This document shows positions 16,240-25,097 of a stretch of 64,000 bases of DNA, in pieces. The translations under genes were made by a program, and so were the position numbers. Location of the stretch: positions 1-64,000 of the IMG/VR virus record IMGVR_UViG_3300044949_001956; one strand, 5' to 3'. Source of the DNA: a virus. Position 1 is the stretch's first letter; each line of letters opens with the position of its first letter. The notes below the pieces were generated by a model. That model saw only the letters and a program-made list of their open reading frames with translations. It was not told where the DNA came from and ran no database searches.

Positions 16240-16896
16240 CTATTCCCGTTGATCGTCTTCTGATTTCATGTACATGACTGTATCCGTATCGCCGAGGGAC
16301 CACTTTGACTCGGCTTCGACCGACCACTTAGTCTTTGCAACTCGGAAGTCCGGGAACTTCAGGGTGCTCGGGTTGTTGGACGGCTCGAGGATGATGGTGC
16401 GGTTGTTGGGCTGTGCGGCAAACTGACCGTTGTCGCACTTGATGAAATTGAAGGACTTGTGGTCCTCCGTATCCTCACTGAACCCTGTATTCAGTATATT
16501 ACCATCTGGAAAGCTACTGTCAACCGTAAACATGTAGGTGCCCCAAGTCCACTGCTTGTTCTTGTTTAGGAACTTGCACCGCAGACCACTGATGAGCTTT
16601 TTCTCTAGGATCGTAACGTCATATGACATGCAGTCCCAGATCTGCAGGTAATCAAGCGGTAGTAGTTCATCAGGGTTCACGTCCGTCCGCCAGACGTAGG
16701 CGTGGATCGGGAGCTTGTCATACAGCGCACCGTAGTTGTGCAGGTACGACTCGATCCTAAACGCCTCGCCTCGGATGGACTTCAGAGAGACCCAGAAGCA
16801 CGGCTCAAACTCGCCGTGCCCCTTCTCGAAGTCATAGAGAAACTCTCTGCGAACATAGCACCTCACAGGCGGTAGGTTCGCGATCAGGTGAGCCAT
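16240..16896 (-). CDS. Conserved phage protein between nrdA and nrdB (218 aa)
   Basis: Begins MAHLIANLPPVRCYVRREFL and has EFEPCFWVSLKSIRGEAF, GALYDKLPIHAYVW and LDYLQIWDCMSYDV. I recall similar proteins next to ribonucleotide reductase genes in marine T4-like phages; they have no assigned function. The position suggests co-expression with NrdA/NrdB. Confidence 0.65.
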   Translation of the reverse strand: MAHLIANLPPVRCYVRREFLYDFEKGHGEFEPCFWVSLKSIRGEAFRIESYLHNYGALYDKLPIHAYVWRTDVNPDELLPLDYLQIWDCMSYDVTILEKKLISGLRCKFLNKNKQWTWGTYMFTVDSSFPDGNILNTGFSEDTEDHKSFNFIKCDNGQFAAQPNNRTIILEPSNNPSTLKFPDFRVAKTKWSVEAESKWSLGDTDTVMYMKSEDDQRE

Positions 16897-16908
16897 TGTT
16901 CAGTTCCT

Positions 16909-19206
16909 TCAGATGGTGCAGGAGTCACAGGTCTCGTTGTCAAGTTCGGTCGACTGGATAGTCTCTGGCTGCTTCACCTCGAGCTCGCCGGCGCCGTCAG
17001 CGGTGTTGAAGTAGTATAGTTGCTTGCCGCCGTACTTATAGAACATGATGACGTGGCGGATGAGCTCCGACATGGGAATCTGCTCGTCCTCGTAGTGCTT
17101 CGGGTTGTAGCTCGTGTTCACCGAGATGCCCTGGTCAATGAACTTTTGCAGGACGGCGCAGATCTTCAGGTAGCCCTCAGGTGACTTCTGATCCCAGAGC
17201 AGGTCGTACTTGTTCTTGAGTCGACGAACCTCTGGCGCCACCTGCTTCAGCACGCCGTCCTTGGAGGTCTTGACGGAGACCAGGGCACGGATGGGCTCGA
17301 TGCCGTTGGTCGAGTTGCTGATCTGTGCCGATGTCTCGGACGGCATGAGCGCCATCAGAGTCGAGTTGCGGATGCCATGGATCCTCAGCTCTTCCCTCAG
17401 CAGGTCCCAGTCAAAGTCGTACGAGGGCTCTACCAGAGAGTCGACGTCTCGCTTGTACGTGTCGATGGGTAGGATGCCCTGGCTGTACTTTGTCTCGTTG
17501 AGAGCAAGGCACGACCCCTTCTCCTTGGCAAGCTCGATGGATGCCTTGATCAGGCTGTATGACCAGGCTTCTGTCCACTCGTGAAGTTTCTTCAAACCCT
17601 CCTCAGTGATGTTCTGGTATGACAGGTCATTCCTTGCCAGCCAGTAGGCCAAGTTGATAATGCCGATGCCGAGTGGGCGACGGTTCATCGTACCGATTTC
17701 AGCCGCACGGACGGGATAGTCTTGGTAGTCAAGGATCTCATCCAGACCGCGAACCGCCAGTTCACAAACTCGAGCAAAGTCATACTTGGACCTGATCTTA
17801 CCCCAGTTGACGGCAGCCAGGGTGCAGAGCGAGATCTCACCTTCCTCATCGAACACGTGCTTCAGTGGCTTGGTGGGCAGATCAATCTCCTGGCAGAGGT
17901 TGCTCATCTTGATCGGAGCAACTTCCTTGAGGAACGCGCCGTGGTCGTTGGCGTGATCCACGTTCATCAGATAGATACGTCCAGTATCCTTCCTCTCCTG
18001 TATGAAGGATGAGAAGAGGTCAATGGCGCTGATTGACTTCTTTCGTATCGAAGCGTCAGCTTCATACCCTTCGTAGAGAGTACGAAAGCGATCACAGTCA
18101 GTAAAGAATGCATCGTATAGTCCTGGGACATCTGATGGACTGAATAGGGTGATGTTGCCGCCTGTGAGCAAGCGCTCGTACATCACCTTGTTGAACTGCA
18201 CCGAGTAGTCCATGTGGCGCACTCGGTTGTCGTCGGTGCCCTTGTTGTTCTTGAGGACAAGCAGGTCCTCGACCTCAAGGTGCCAGATGGGATAGTGTAG
18301 AGTTGCGGCGCCGCCGCGGACGCCGCCCTGACTGCACGACTTTACAGCGGACTGAAAGAGCTTATAAAATGGAATAACACCAGTATGAGCAGCATCTCCA
18401 TTGCGAATTGGAGAGCCAATAGCGCGAATACGCCCAGCGCCAATGCCGATGCCAGCTTTTTGCGAGACGTACTTGACAATTGCGGAGGCTGATGCGTTGA
18501 TGGAGTCGAGAGAGTCATCTGTCTCGATGAGGACGCATGAACTAAACTGCTTTTGTGGCGTCCTAAGCCCAGCCATGATCGGCGTGGGGAGAGAGATTTC
18601 AAAGGTTGAGATTGCGTCATAGAAGTCCTTGACCCACTTCAAACGGGTTGTCTTTGGATAGTTGCGGAAGAGCGTCATCGAGATCAGCATGTACGCCATC
18701 TGAGGCGTCTCATAGAACTGACCGGTGACTCGGTTCTTTACTAGGTACTTGCCACGAAACTGCTCCATGCCGGCATAGGCGATGGCAAAGTCGCGCTCGT
18801 GGTCGAGTTGCTTGTTGAGCCAGTCGAACTGTGCCTGGGTGTAGTGTTGCCCGAGTTCCTTTGAGTAGTAGCCCCAGTCAGCAACGTGGTCGTAGTGTTC
18901 ATATAGAGAGCATGGCTCGGGTTGCCCATAGATCTCTTTGCGGAGATTGTAGTTGATTAGTCGTGAAGCAGCATACTGGTAGTTTGGAGCATCCTCAGAG
19001 ATCAACTCTGCAGTTGCCTTGATCAGAGTCTCCTGAATGTCCACGGTCTTGATCTTGTCGTAGAACTGGACCTGTGAGCGGATCTCAATCTCACTGGCGC
19101 TGGTGCCAGCCAGACCCTCACACGCCCAGGCGACCACCTTGTGGAATTTCTGGAGGTCCAGAGGCTCTAGTCGGCCGCCACGCTTAGTCACTCTAGTTGT
19201 TGTCAT
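16909..19206 (-). CDS. nrdA: Ribonucleotide reductase class Ia, alpha subunit
   Basis: 765 residues. N-terminal ATP-cone-like region (TKRGGRLEPLDLQKFHKVV), substrate-site SSCVLIETDDS, the active-site segment NLCQEIDLPTK, a finger loop with MPSETSAQISNSTNGIEP and a C-terminal CDSCTI that carries the redox-active cysteine pair. It reduces ribonucleoside diphosphates to deoxy forms. Length matches E. coli and T4 NrdA (about 750-760), and no intron or inserted element is seen. Confidence 0.95.
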   Translation of the reverse strand: MTTTRVTKRGGRLEPLDLQKFHKVVAWACEGLAGTSASEIEIRSQVQFYDKIKTVDIQETLIKATAELISEDAPNYQYAASRLINYNLRKEIYGQPEPCSLYEHYDHVADWGYYSKELGQHYTQAQFDWLNKQLDHERDFAIAYAGMEQFRGKYLVKNRVTGQFYETPQMAYMLISMTLFRNYPKTTRLKWVKDFYDAISTFEISLPTPIMAGLRTPQKQFSSCVLIETDDSLDSINASASAIVKYVSQKAGIGIGAGRIRAIGSPIRNGDAAHTGVIPFYKLFQSAVKSCSQGGVRGGAATLHYPIWHLEVEDLLVLKNNKGTDDNRVRHMDYSVQFNKVMYERLLTGGNITLFSPSDVPGLYDAFFTDCDRFRTLYEGYEADASIRKKSISAIDLFSSFIQERKDTGRIYLMNVDHANDHGAFLKEVAPIKMSNLCQEIDLPTKPLKHVFDEEGEISLCTLAAVNWGKIRSKYDFARVCELAVRGLDEILDYQDYPVRAAEIGTMNRRPLGIGIINLAYWLARNDLSYQNITEEGLKKLHEWTEAWSYSLIKASIELAKEKGSCLALNETKYSQGILPIDTYKRDVDSLVEPSYDFDWDLLREELRIHGIRNSTLMALMPSETSAQISNSTNGIEPIRALVSVKTSKDGVLKQVAPEVRRLKNKYDLLWDQKSPEGYLKICAVLQKFIDQGISVNTSYNPKHYEDEQIPMSELIRHVIMFYKYGGKQLYYFNTADGAGELEVKQPETIQSTELDNETCDSCTI

Positions 19207-19219
19207 TCGTTACCTCTTT

Positions 19220-19227
19220 TATAAATA
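19220..19227 (+). promoter_or_regulatory. T4-type late promoter TATAAATA
   Basis: Perfect late-promoter box on the plus strand in the gap between nrdA and the small membrane protein gene starting at 19248, about 20 nt before its ATG. Confidence 0.65.
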
Positions 19228-19247
19228 GCTGAAAAGTGGAGGACACC

Positions 19248-19535
19248 ATGGACGTAAACTCTTGGTTCAAGTTGGTAGCCGATTTAGGCTTTCCGATAGC
19301 CTCGGCTCTTGCGGGAGGCTACTTCGTGTTTCTGACCATGAAGTTCATCCTGTCAGGAGTCTTAAGTTCGGTGAAGAGCCTCAGCGGCATCATTACGGCT
19401 CTCGACAACAGAGTCAAGACAATGAACCACGACGTCATCCGAATTGATACCCTTGTCAGTAACGCGATGGGCGTCAAGCCTGACGTCGAGCGAATTGCAA
19501 GGGCAGACGGAAAGAACGACGCCCGTAGAGATTGA
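19248..19535 (+). CDS. Small membrane protein with one N-terminal TM segment (95 aa)
   Basis: Starts MDVNSWFKLVADLGFPIASA at an ATG with GGAGG 5 nt upstream. One hydrophobic segment at roughly residues 13-40 is followed by a coiled-coil-like amphipathic region. It resembles the next protein (19592-19921) in layout: a GFPI motif, a Gly-rich TM segment, then a helical tail. The pair may be holin-like or accessory envelope proteins expressed late. No family assigned. Confidence 0.65.
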   Translation: MDVNSWFKLVADLGFPIASALAGGYFVFLTMKFILSGVLSSVKSLSGIITALDNRVKTMNHDVIRIDTLVSNAMGVKPDVERIARADGKNDARRD

Positions 19536-19591
19536 CTATATATTCTTCCCACGCAAATTGAAACCAAAAAATCAGCACAAGGGTCAAAAAG

Positions 19592-19921
19592 ATGGGCGGT
19601 GTAGTAGAACTCATAAGCAAGTATGGGTTTCCGATCGTGGCGGCCGGCGGGCTTGGCTACTTTGTCTACTACGTTTGGATCTGGGCCACCAAGGAAATCA
19701 AGCCCGTCCTCTCAGACGCAAGCAGTGTACTTATAGCGCTCATAGACCGAATCCGAATGCTTGACAACGACTTGATCAGGCTCAACCAGAAGGTCAACGT
19801 AGTCCTCATGCTGCGAGAGATGGAGCATGAGGAACTGGTCAAGAAGGCGGCTGAGTTCCGTCAAGCGGATCGGGAGACCAAGAAGGAAGCGCCTCCCGAA
19901 AAGCCGCCTACTTCGAAGTAG
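19592..19921 (+). CDS. Small membrane protein with one N-terminal TM segment (109 aa)
   Basis: Starts MGGVVELISKYGFPIVAAGG. One TM segment (about residues 13-35) is followed by an amphipathic helix (ALIDRIRMLDNDLIRLNQKV) and a Lys/Pro-rich tail. It shares the GFPI-TM-helix layout with the protein at 19248-19535, suggesting tandem duplication and divergence. It converges on the cyclase gene, overlapping it by 14 nt. Confidence 0.65.
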   Translation: MGGVVELISKYGFPIVAAGGLGYFVYYVWIWATKEIKPVLSDASSVLIALIDRIRMLDNDLIRLNQKVNVVLMLREMEHEELVKKAAEFRQADRETKKEAPPEKPPTSK

Positions 19922-21932
19922 CCCTGTACACGCCGTCAAAGCCCTTCGGCGGAGAGTAACTTTCCATTCTCTCCGCCATCATCTTGTAGTAGTCAACCAG
20001 CTCGCCGTCAAACAGCGGCTTGAGGTTGGGCAGCATTGACCTGGCAATGTCCCACCTGCCCTTGCGATACGCGGTCAGGAACTCCTGATGCAGGTTCATC
20101 GCCAGTATGTCTCTGTTCTTGACTACGGTATAGATCGACACGGGCTCGGTCTTGCCCTTGACCGCTAGTAGGTCAAGCTCGACCACGTTGAACTCTCCCA
20201 TGACTTGCTCTGCGGTCTTTGGACCAAGGACCAACTTCACGCCGTATGGCTTTGACTGTCCCTCAAGCCTTGCCGCTAGGTTCACGCTGTCGCCCAAGCA
20301 CGTGTAGTCAAACCTCTGGTCACTGCCCATGTTGCCGACCACGACTGAACCCGTATTGATGCCCAGGCCCATGCCGAACGCAGGCACTCCCTCCTTGGCG
20401 ATCTCGTCGTTGAACCTCTTTAGGTCGTCAAGCATAGCAAGTGCCGTGCGGACTGCATCGACTGCGTGCTTTTCGTTGTCAAGCGGAGCATTCCAGAATG
20501 CCATCTGGGCATCGCCGATGTACTTATCAAGAGTGCCGTTGTTCTCTAAGATCTTTGCTGTCATGGCAGTCATGTAGCGATTCATGATCTGAGTCAGGCC
20601 CTGGACGTTGTCGCCGTAGTGCTCAGAGATGGTGGTGAATCCTCGAACGTCGGTGAACATGATCGACAGCTCTCTGGTCTCACCGCCGAGCTTCAAGAGC
20701 TCTGGATTCTTCTGCAGCTTCTCCACCATGTCGGGAGACAGGTACGTGCCGAACTGCTTCTTGATCTGCTGCTTGAGTCTGAACTCCTCCATGGCTCTAG
20801 AGAATGCGGCAGCGGAGAACACAAGTATTGCTGCGGTGATAGGGAACACGGCGTCAAATAGGACCATGTACTCGGCTCTGGCAAACAGCGAGGCGTAGGC
20901 GACCCACCCGATTACAAACACCACGACTGGTCCGCCGACTATCAGTCTCGTCCGTAGGGCCATCAGTATTACCAGTAGACCGACAAGGAGCGATACAGCT
21001 AGCTCGTACGTGTCTGCCTCTGCCTGTCTGGTCACAAACAGTCGATTTATGACAGATGACAGCTCAGTCGCTATGACCTTTGCCGGCAGCATCTCGCCGT
21101 GACTTGTGGCGACCGGGTTGCTGAATCCCTCGGCGGTCAGTGACAGGATGACTATCGTTCCGTCCAGATCATCCGGGAGGTCCAGCACTGAGTATGATTC
21201 GTACCTGAACGAGCGAACGGGCCAAAGTCGACTGTTGGGGTCTGTGTATAGCAGAGGTTGCCCGGGTATCCTCAGCACCTCTACACCCAGATCGTTTGAT
21301 CTGATCTGAAAGCTGACCTCGTCGGACAGCACTCGAAGAGTCTCTAGAATCAGTGATGGATAGACCTTGTCGCCCACCGACACAAGCATCGGACTGCGAC
21401 GAACTACGCCGTCGGGCTCTGGCATGGTGGCTATCATGCCCACGCCAGATGCCGCTTCAGCAAACTGAGGCAGCGGCGGTATGGCGCCGGGCCATGAGGG
21501 CAGGACGTCGTTGATAGGAGGACCGATCAGGGCATAGCCTCTGTCCCTGGCAAACGGCTCTCTTGCCTGTGTTGTCGGCGCCTGAGCCAGGATGACCGTG
21601 TGCTCTCTCAGGGCATTCTCTAGGTCTGAGTCCTTGCCTGACCTATCAGTCTCCGAGAACAGTATGGGCACCACTATAGCCGCGGCGCCTCTGTCCATGA
21701 TGTCGTTGATGTATCGGGCGACAACATCTCTGGGCCATGGCCATTGACCGTTCTGCTGTAGAGCCGCCTCGTCTATGTTGACTAGCACTATCCCCGGATC
21801 GTTGATGACGGCCTGCTGGCGCTCGAGGAAGTCAAAGTACTTCATCCTTGCAACCTCAACGGGCCATGGATCAAAAGCTCTGATCGCCAGTAAGGCGACT
21901 AGGATCAATGCGGAGAGGATGTATTTCTTCAT
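19908..21932 (-). CDS. CHASE2-domain class III adenylate/guanylate cyclase
   Basis: 674 residues. N-terminal TM segment, an extracytoplasmic CHASE2 domain (about 30-320, with INDPGIVLVNIDEAALQQ and WPWPRDVVARYINDI), three TM segments near 330-400, then a class III catalytic domain. The catalytic motifs look intact: ELSIMFTDVRGFTTISE (metal-binding Asp), DKYIGDAQMAFW and GINTGSVVVGNMGS with LGDSVNLAARLEG. The start at MKKYILSAL overlaps the upstream stop by 1 nt (TAATG), making it the last gene of the curli-like operon. It would make cAMP or cGMP at the inner membrane in response to a periplasmic signal. Very unusual cargo for a phage. Confidence 0.9.
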   Translation of the reverse strand: MKKYILSALILVALLAIRAFDPWPVEVARMKYFDFLERQQAVINDPGIVLVNIDEAALQQNGQWPWPRDVVARYINDIMDRGAAAIVVPILFSETDRSGKDSDLENALREHTVILAQAPTTQAREPFARDRGYALIGPPINDVLPSWPGAIPPLPQFAEAASGVGMIATMPEPDGVVRRSPMLVSVGDKVYPSLILETLRVLSDEVSFQIRSNDLGVEVLRIPGQPLLYTDPNSRLWPVRSFRYESYSVLDLPDDLDGTIVILSLTAEGFSNPVATSHGEMLPAKVIATELSSVINRLFVTRQAEADTYELAVSLLVGLLVILMALRTRLIVGGPVVVFVIGWVAYASLFARAEYMVLFDAVFPITAAILVFSAAAFSRAMEEFRLKQQIKKQFGTYLSPDMVEKLQKNPELLKLGGETRELSIMFTDVRGFTTISEHYGDNVQGLTQIMNRYMTAMTAKILENNGTLDKYIGDAQMAFWNAPLDNEKHAVDAVRTALAMLDDLKRFNDEIAKEGVPAFGMGLGINTGSVVVGNMGSDQRFDYTCLGDSVNLAARLEGQSKPYGVKLVLGPKTAEQVMGEFNVVELDLLAVKGKTEPVSIYTVVKNRDILAMNLHQEFLTAYRKGRWDIARSMLPNLKPLFDGELVDYYKMMAERMESYSPPKGFDGVYRATSK

Positions 21933-23326
21933 TATTGCCCCTGTATCACCGTTATGGCTGCACAACTAGCGGTAGCGCAGTTGTGAGTGATTGAGTAGTG
22001 CTGTTGGGTGCTGCCCGTCTGTGTAGTCGTGATGGAAGTTGAACCGCCGCTTAACTCGATCCTCGCCATGTGGTTGCCAGAACCAGACTGATTCACGTTT
22101 ACGGTCTTGTTGCCGCCCAATAGGTTGATCTCAGCATAGTGTGACCCTGCGTTCTGTTGCTGCACCGTTATGGAGTTCACGTTGTTGCCTACAGTAGCAA
22201 GAACTCCTCTGGAACCACCGGTGCCTGATTGATTTATGGTTGTAGAGTTATTGCTTCCTTGGATGGTGGTCTCTATGTAGTTTGTGCTGTTATTGGAGTT
22301 CTGTGTGATGTTGGCGATGTTATTGGATCCATTGACTGTGTACTGCGTAAAGTTCCTTGTGCCCAGCTGAGTGACATTGGCTGTATTGGAGTTGCCGACC
22401 TGCTCGATGATCACTCTGCTGTCACCAGTTGCAGTAAACGTCTGCACACGTCCTGTAAATGCGGCATTGGAGTTGAATGGCGTGGCACTACCGCCGCAGC
22501 AAAGAGAGGGTGCGGCCGCGGGCGGGGGCGGGGCGGATGAGCCAGCATTTGGCTGGACGGGAGCAAACGTCTGCCCGTTCAGTGTGGTCGTGCCCTGAAT
22601 CTCATCAACTAGTAGGATCGGACTCAAAGCTGTATCACCAAGGTTAAAGCTAGCAAACCCCAGTGTGTATGTTCCTGTTTCCGGAACCGTAAATGTTGCC
22701 ACCTGCCATCCAGTTGAGCCGTAGCTGCCGGTAGAGTAGTTGCCCGTGCCGGGATTAGTAAACCCAAGCAGTCCGTATCTGCGCTGTAGGTTGTTCAGCG
22801 TTGGAATCTTGCTTGCATCCGTAGAGTGGACCAACGTGATCAGAGAGCCGTCATTGAACGGCGTGTAGTCAGAGGAGATGTACTGCCACGCTATGCTGTA
22901 GGTTACCCCGACTTGTAGTGCAACTGATCGCCTCAACCAGACTCCGTTTGTTGGGGTAGGATTACCACCACCGGTTTGAGCTTGCTGCTGCAGCATAGTT
23001 CTTATGGCTGTATTGTCTGCCTGCAGCAATCCAAGGCTAGACACTATGGAATCAAATCCAGGAGCTCCGGAGCCAGCTTGTAGTGAGGCCATGTGTGTTC
23101 CATGCGGCGTGACATTCCATGTCTTACCGCCACCTGGCGCAAAGTTAGTTACTCCTGTGACAACAGCCACGCCCACACCATTGGCGCCCCAACCTGTAGG
23201 ACCACGGGTTGCATTGTTGCTTGCGGTCCATCCAGTTAGGTTGCCAAGCTCAAATCCATAGTTGTCCTGAGCCGTTGCTGTGGTAGCAAACAGCAGTACA
23301 AACAATGCGGCAAGTAATCTGATCAT
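21932..23326 (-). CDS. Exported adhesin-like protein with C-terminal curlin-type repeats
   Basis: 464 residues. Signal peptide ends at TATAQ. The N-terminal about 240 residues look like a beta-sandwich module (NYGFELGNLTGWTAS, then VPETGTYTLGFASFNLGD), typical of exported surface proteins. A Pro/Ala linker follows (about 265-285). The C-terminal about 170 residues carry curlin-like repeats with the N-x-A/T-x-x-x-Q-x-G spacing (NSNTANVTQLG, NNIANITQ, NNSTTINQSG). A likely curli-associated fibre subunit or tip adhesin. It overlaps the FecR gene by 4 nt. Confidence 0.75.
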   Translation of the reverse strand: MIRLLAALFVLLFATTATAQDNYGFELGNLTGWTASNNATRGPTGWGANGVGVAVVTGVTNFAPGGGKTWNVTPHGTHMASLQAGSGAPGFDSIVSSLGLLQADNTAIRTMLQQQAQTGGGNPTPTNGVWLRRSVALQVGVTYSIAWQYISSDYTPFNDGSLITLVHSTDASKIPTLNNLQRRYGLLGFTNPGTGNYSTGSYGSTGWQVATFTVPETGTYTLGFASFNLGDTALSPILLVDEIQGTTTLNGQTFAPVQPNAGSSAPPPPAAAPSLCCGGSATPFNSNAAFTGRVQTFTATGDSRVIIEQVGNSNTANVTQLGTRNFTQYTVNGSNNIANITQNSNNSTNYIETTIQGSNNSTTINQSGTGGSRGVLATVGNNVNSITVQQQNAGSHYAEINLLGGNKTVNVNQSGSGNHMARIELSGGSTSITTTQTGSTQQHYSITHNCATASCAAITVIQGQ

Positions 23327-24408
23327 CTGTTCCAGATCCTTACTGTTACTCTGCTTCCACCGTCACCGCTGACCCTAGACTGAGTGTCGACCTCATTGAT
23401 AGAGATGCTGTATGTCGTGTTGTCGGTGCGCTCGCCGGTGTAGATTCTGATCACGTTGTTGCGCTGCTCGTCCTCTCTGTGATACCAGTTTCTACCCCTC
23501 TCGTTCCCACAAGCGTTGAATGGCCAACACGGGTTCGTGGGGGACACGTCGCCTTGCATCTCCGCTGTGGATGACACAAGCAATCTAGTCGATGAAGATG
23601 ACTCTGATTGTTGGTGATTGGATTCAGCGCTACTGGAGGAAGTCGCTCTCTGCTCCTCGCTCGACACAGCACTGCGGTTGCGGTCCCTTTCTCTAGCCTC
23701 ATTGCGCTGCTGCTCTGCAGCCAATATGCCCTCGGGCTTGCGCAGGGCTAGATCATTGCTGATGGTGGCTATGTTTGCTTCTATTCGGACTGGGGGCAGG
23801 GGTTGCTGATTAGCGTCTGTAACGTACGTGGCTGTAAATGGCTGAGTCAGGGTAACAGACCCCGCTGCCGTTATGACGTCGATTATGCCCACTGTGCAGT
23901 TGCCAGAGATCTCAAAGCGATTGATTTCTCTGGGGTCATTGCACGAGGGAAGCAGCACCACAAAGCTACGCCCCGCTTCATCCACCGACATCGCCATGTC
24001 AGTTCCCCTTACAGCAACTGTGGCTGTAGGAGTTGAGATGTTTAGGTTCTGTCGATTGGATCTAGCTATCTGACCAGACGTGTACTGAACTGTGCCCAGA
24101 GTGACTCTCATCGCCATCCTGCCAGCATCGGATCGGTTGGGATCGAACACGAAGCTGTCGATGACTAGTCTGGAGTTCTCTTTGATCTTGACTCTGGTGT
24201 TGTCCTGGAACGTGATGTTGGTCTCCGCTCTGGAGCCAACAAGCACGGTGTCCATGCTCTCTATGCTTGTGTTCTGTTGACCCGGTATAGAGTTTGAACC
24301 TCGTCTGATTTCAACGGTTGTCCCCGTCTGCTCAGAGACTCTGCCGACGGCAGCGTGAGCCACCGTCGGCATTAGGCATAACAATAATCCCACCAGTAGC
24401 TTTTTCAT
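23323..24408 (-). CDS. Exported FecR-domain protein
   Basis: 361 residues. Signal peptide (MKKLLVGLLLCLMPTVAHA) and then a FecR-type beta domain (about 40-150) with VLVGSRAETNITFQDNTRVKIK and LNISTPTATVAVRGTDM. There is no anti-sigma TM arrangement; it is a secreted FecR-domain protein. The second half is Ser/Gln/Arg-rich and low-complexity, then ends in a beta-like region. FecR-domain proteins occur in some bacterial surface and biofilm loci. It sits between the two curlin-repeat genes, so a role in the fibre or its assembly is likely. Confidence 0.78.
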   Translation of the reverse strand: MKKLLVGLLLCLMPTVAHAAVGRVSEQTGTTVEIRRGSNSIPGQQNTSIESMDTVLVGSRAETNITFQDNTRVKIKENSRLVIDSFVFDPNRSDAGRMAMRVTLGTVQYTSGQIARSNRQNLNISTPTATVAVRGTDMAMSVDEAGRSFVVLLPSCNDPREINRFEISGNCTVGIIDVITAAGSVTLTQPFTATYVTDANQQPLPPVRIEANIATISNDLALRKPEGILAAEQQRNEARERDRNRSAVSSEEQRATSSSSAESNHQQSESSSSTRLLVSSTAEMQGDVSPTNPCWPFNACGNERGRNWYHREDEQRNNVIRIYTGERTDNTTYSISINEVDTQSRVSGDGGSRVTVRIWNR

Positions 24409-24412
24409 GCTA

Positions 24413-25081
24413 CTATCTGCCGGTGGAGATCGTTACTGCGTTTGAGTTACCGGTTGTAGTTAGATTAACAGTCGTGTCTGCGGTGCCATGCTGAGTGATA
24501 GAGTGCGTGTTGCTTGTGCCGGTGATTGCGGCGACAAGTACGTGACCTGCACCAGCGCTTGCCCCAGTCATTGAGCTTGTAAGTGTGTTAGAGTCACCGA
24601 GGATCGTGATAGAGCTTGAGCTGCTGTTTGTGGTGATGGTCTGTGTCACAGCATTTGAGTTGCCTGTGATGTCAAGTGTGTTGGTGATGTTGCTGCCTCT
24701 GATAGTTGAGGTAACGGTGTTGAGATCACCAGCGATCGTCATTGTGCTAGTTACGGCCGTGCATGCAGTCGTGTTGTTGCCGCAGTTGAACGTGATCTGG
24801 TTTGTGTCGCCAGTCACGGTCTTTGTGATGGTGTTGTTGTCACCGATCACCTCATAGTCAATGATGTTGGCGTCACCTGTCTGAGTTGTCGATAGTGTGT
24901 TGTTGCTACCAGTGATGCTAGATGGGGACTGTGCAGTTCCTACGCGGTTGGTGTTTCCCATCTGTGTGATGTTAACTGTATTGGTGCTACCGACCTGCTC
25001 GATGTGAACTAGGTTCTGAGCAAGCAGAGGTGAAGCTGTTAGTAGAAAAAGACCTACTGCAGCTACTATTTTTCTGAGCAT
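24413..25081 (-). CDS. Curlin-repeat amyloid subunit-like protein (CsgA/CsgB type)
   Basis: 222 residues from MLRKIVAAVGLFLL (start chosen for GGACGG upstream). A signal peptide is followed by an almost purely repetitive Asn/Thr/Gly/Gln sequence with N-T-V-x-x-x-Q-x-G type units (HIEQVGSTNTVNITQMGNTN, NNTLSTTQTGDAN, NSNAVTQTITTN, SNTHSITQHG). This repeat pattern is diagnostic of curlin subunits that form amyloid. It follows csgG by 16 nt and precedes the FecR gene by 4 nt. Confidence 0.82.
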   Translation of the reverse strand: MLRKIVAAVGLFLLTASPLLAQNLVHIEQVGSTNTVNITQMGNTNRVGTAQSPSSITGSNNTLSTTQTGDANIIDYEVIGDNNTITKTVTGDTNQITFNCGNNTTACTAVTSTMTIAGDLNTVTSTIRGSNITNTLDITGNSNAVTQTITTNSSSSSITILGDSNTLTSSMTGASAGAGHVLVAAITGTSNTHSITQHGTADTTVNLTTTGNSNAVTISTGR

Positions 25082-25097
25082 TTTCCGTCCTATTTGA

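Noticed and set aside
22540-22600. Plus-strand frames across the curli operon (for example 22229-22540)
   Set aside because: Low-complexity shadows of the repeat-rich minus-strand genes, with no ribosome binding sites.
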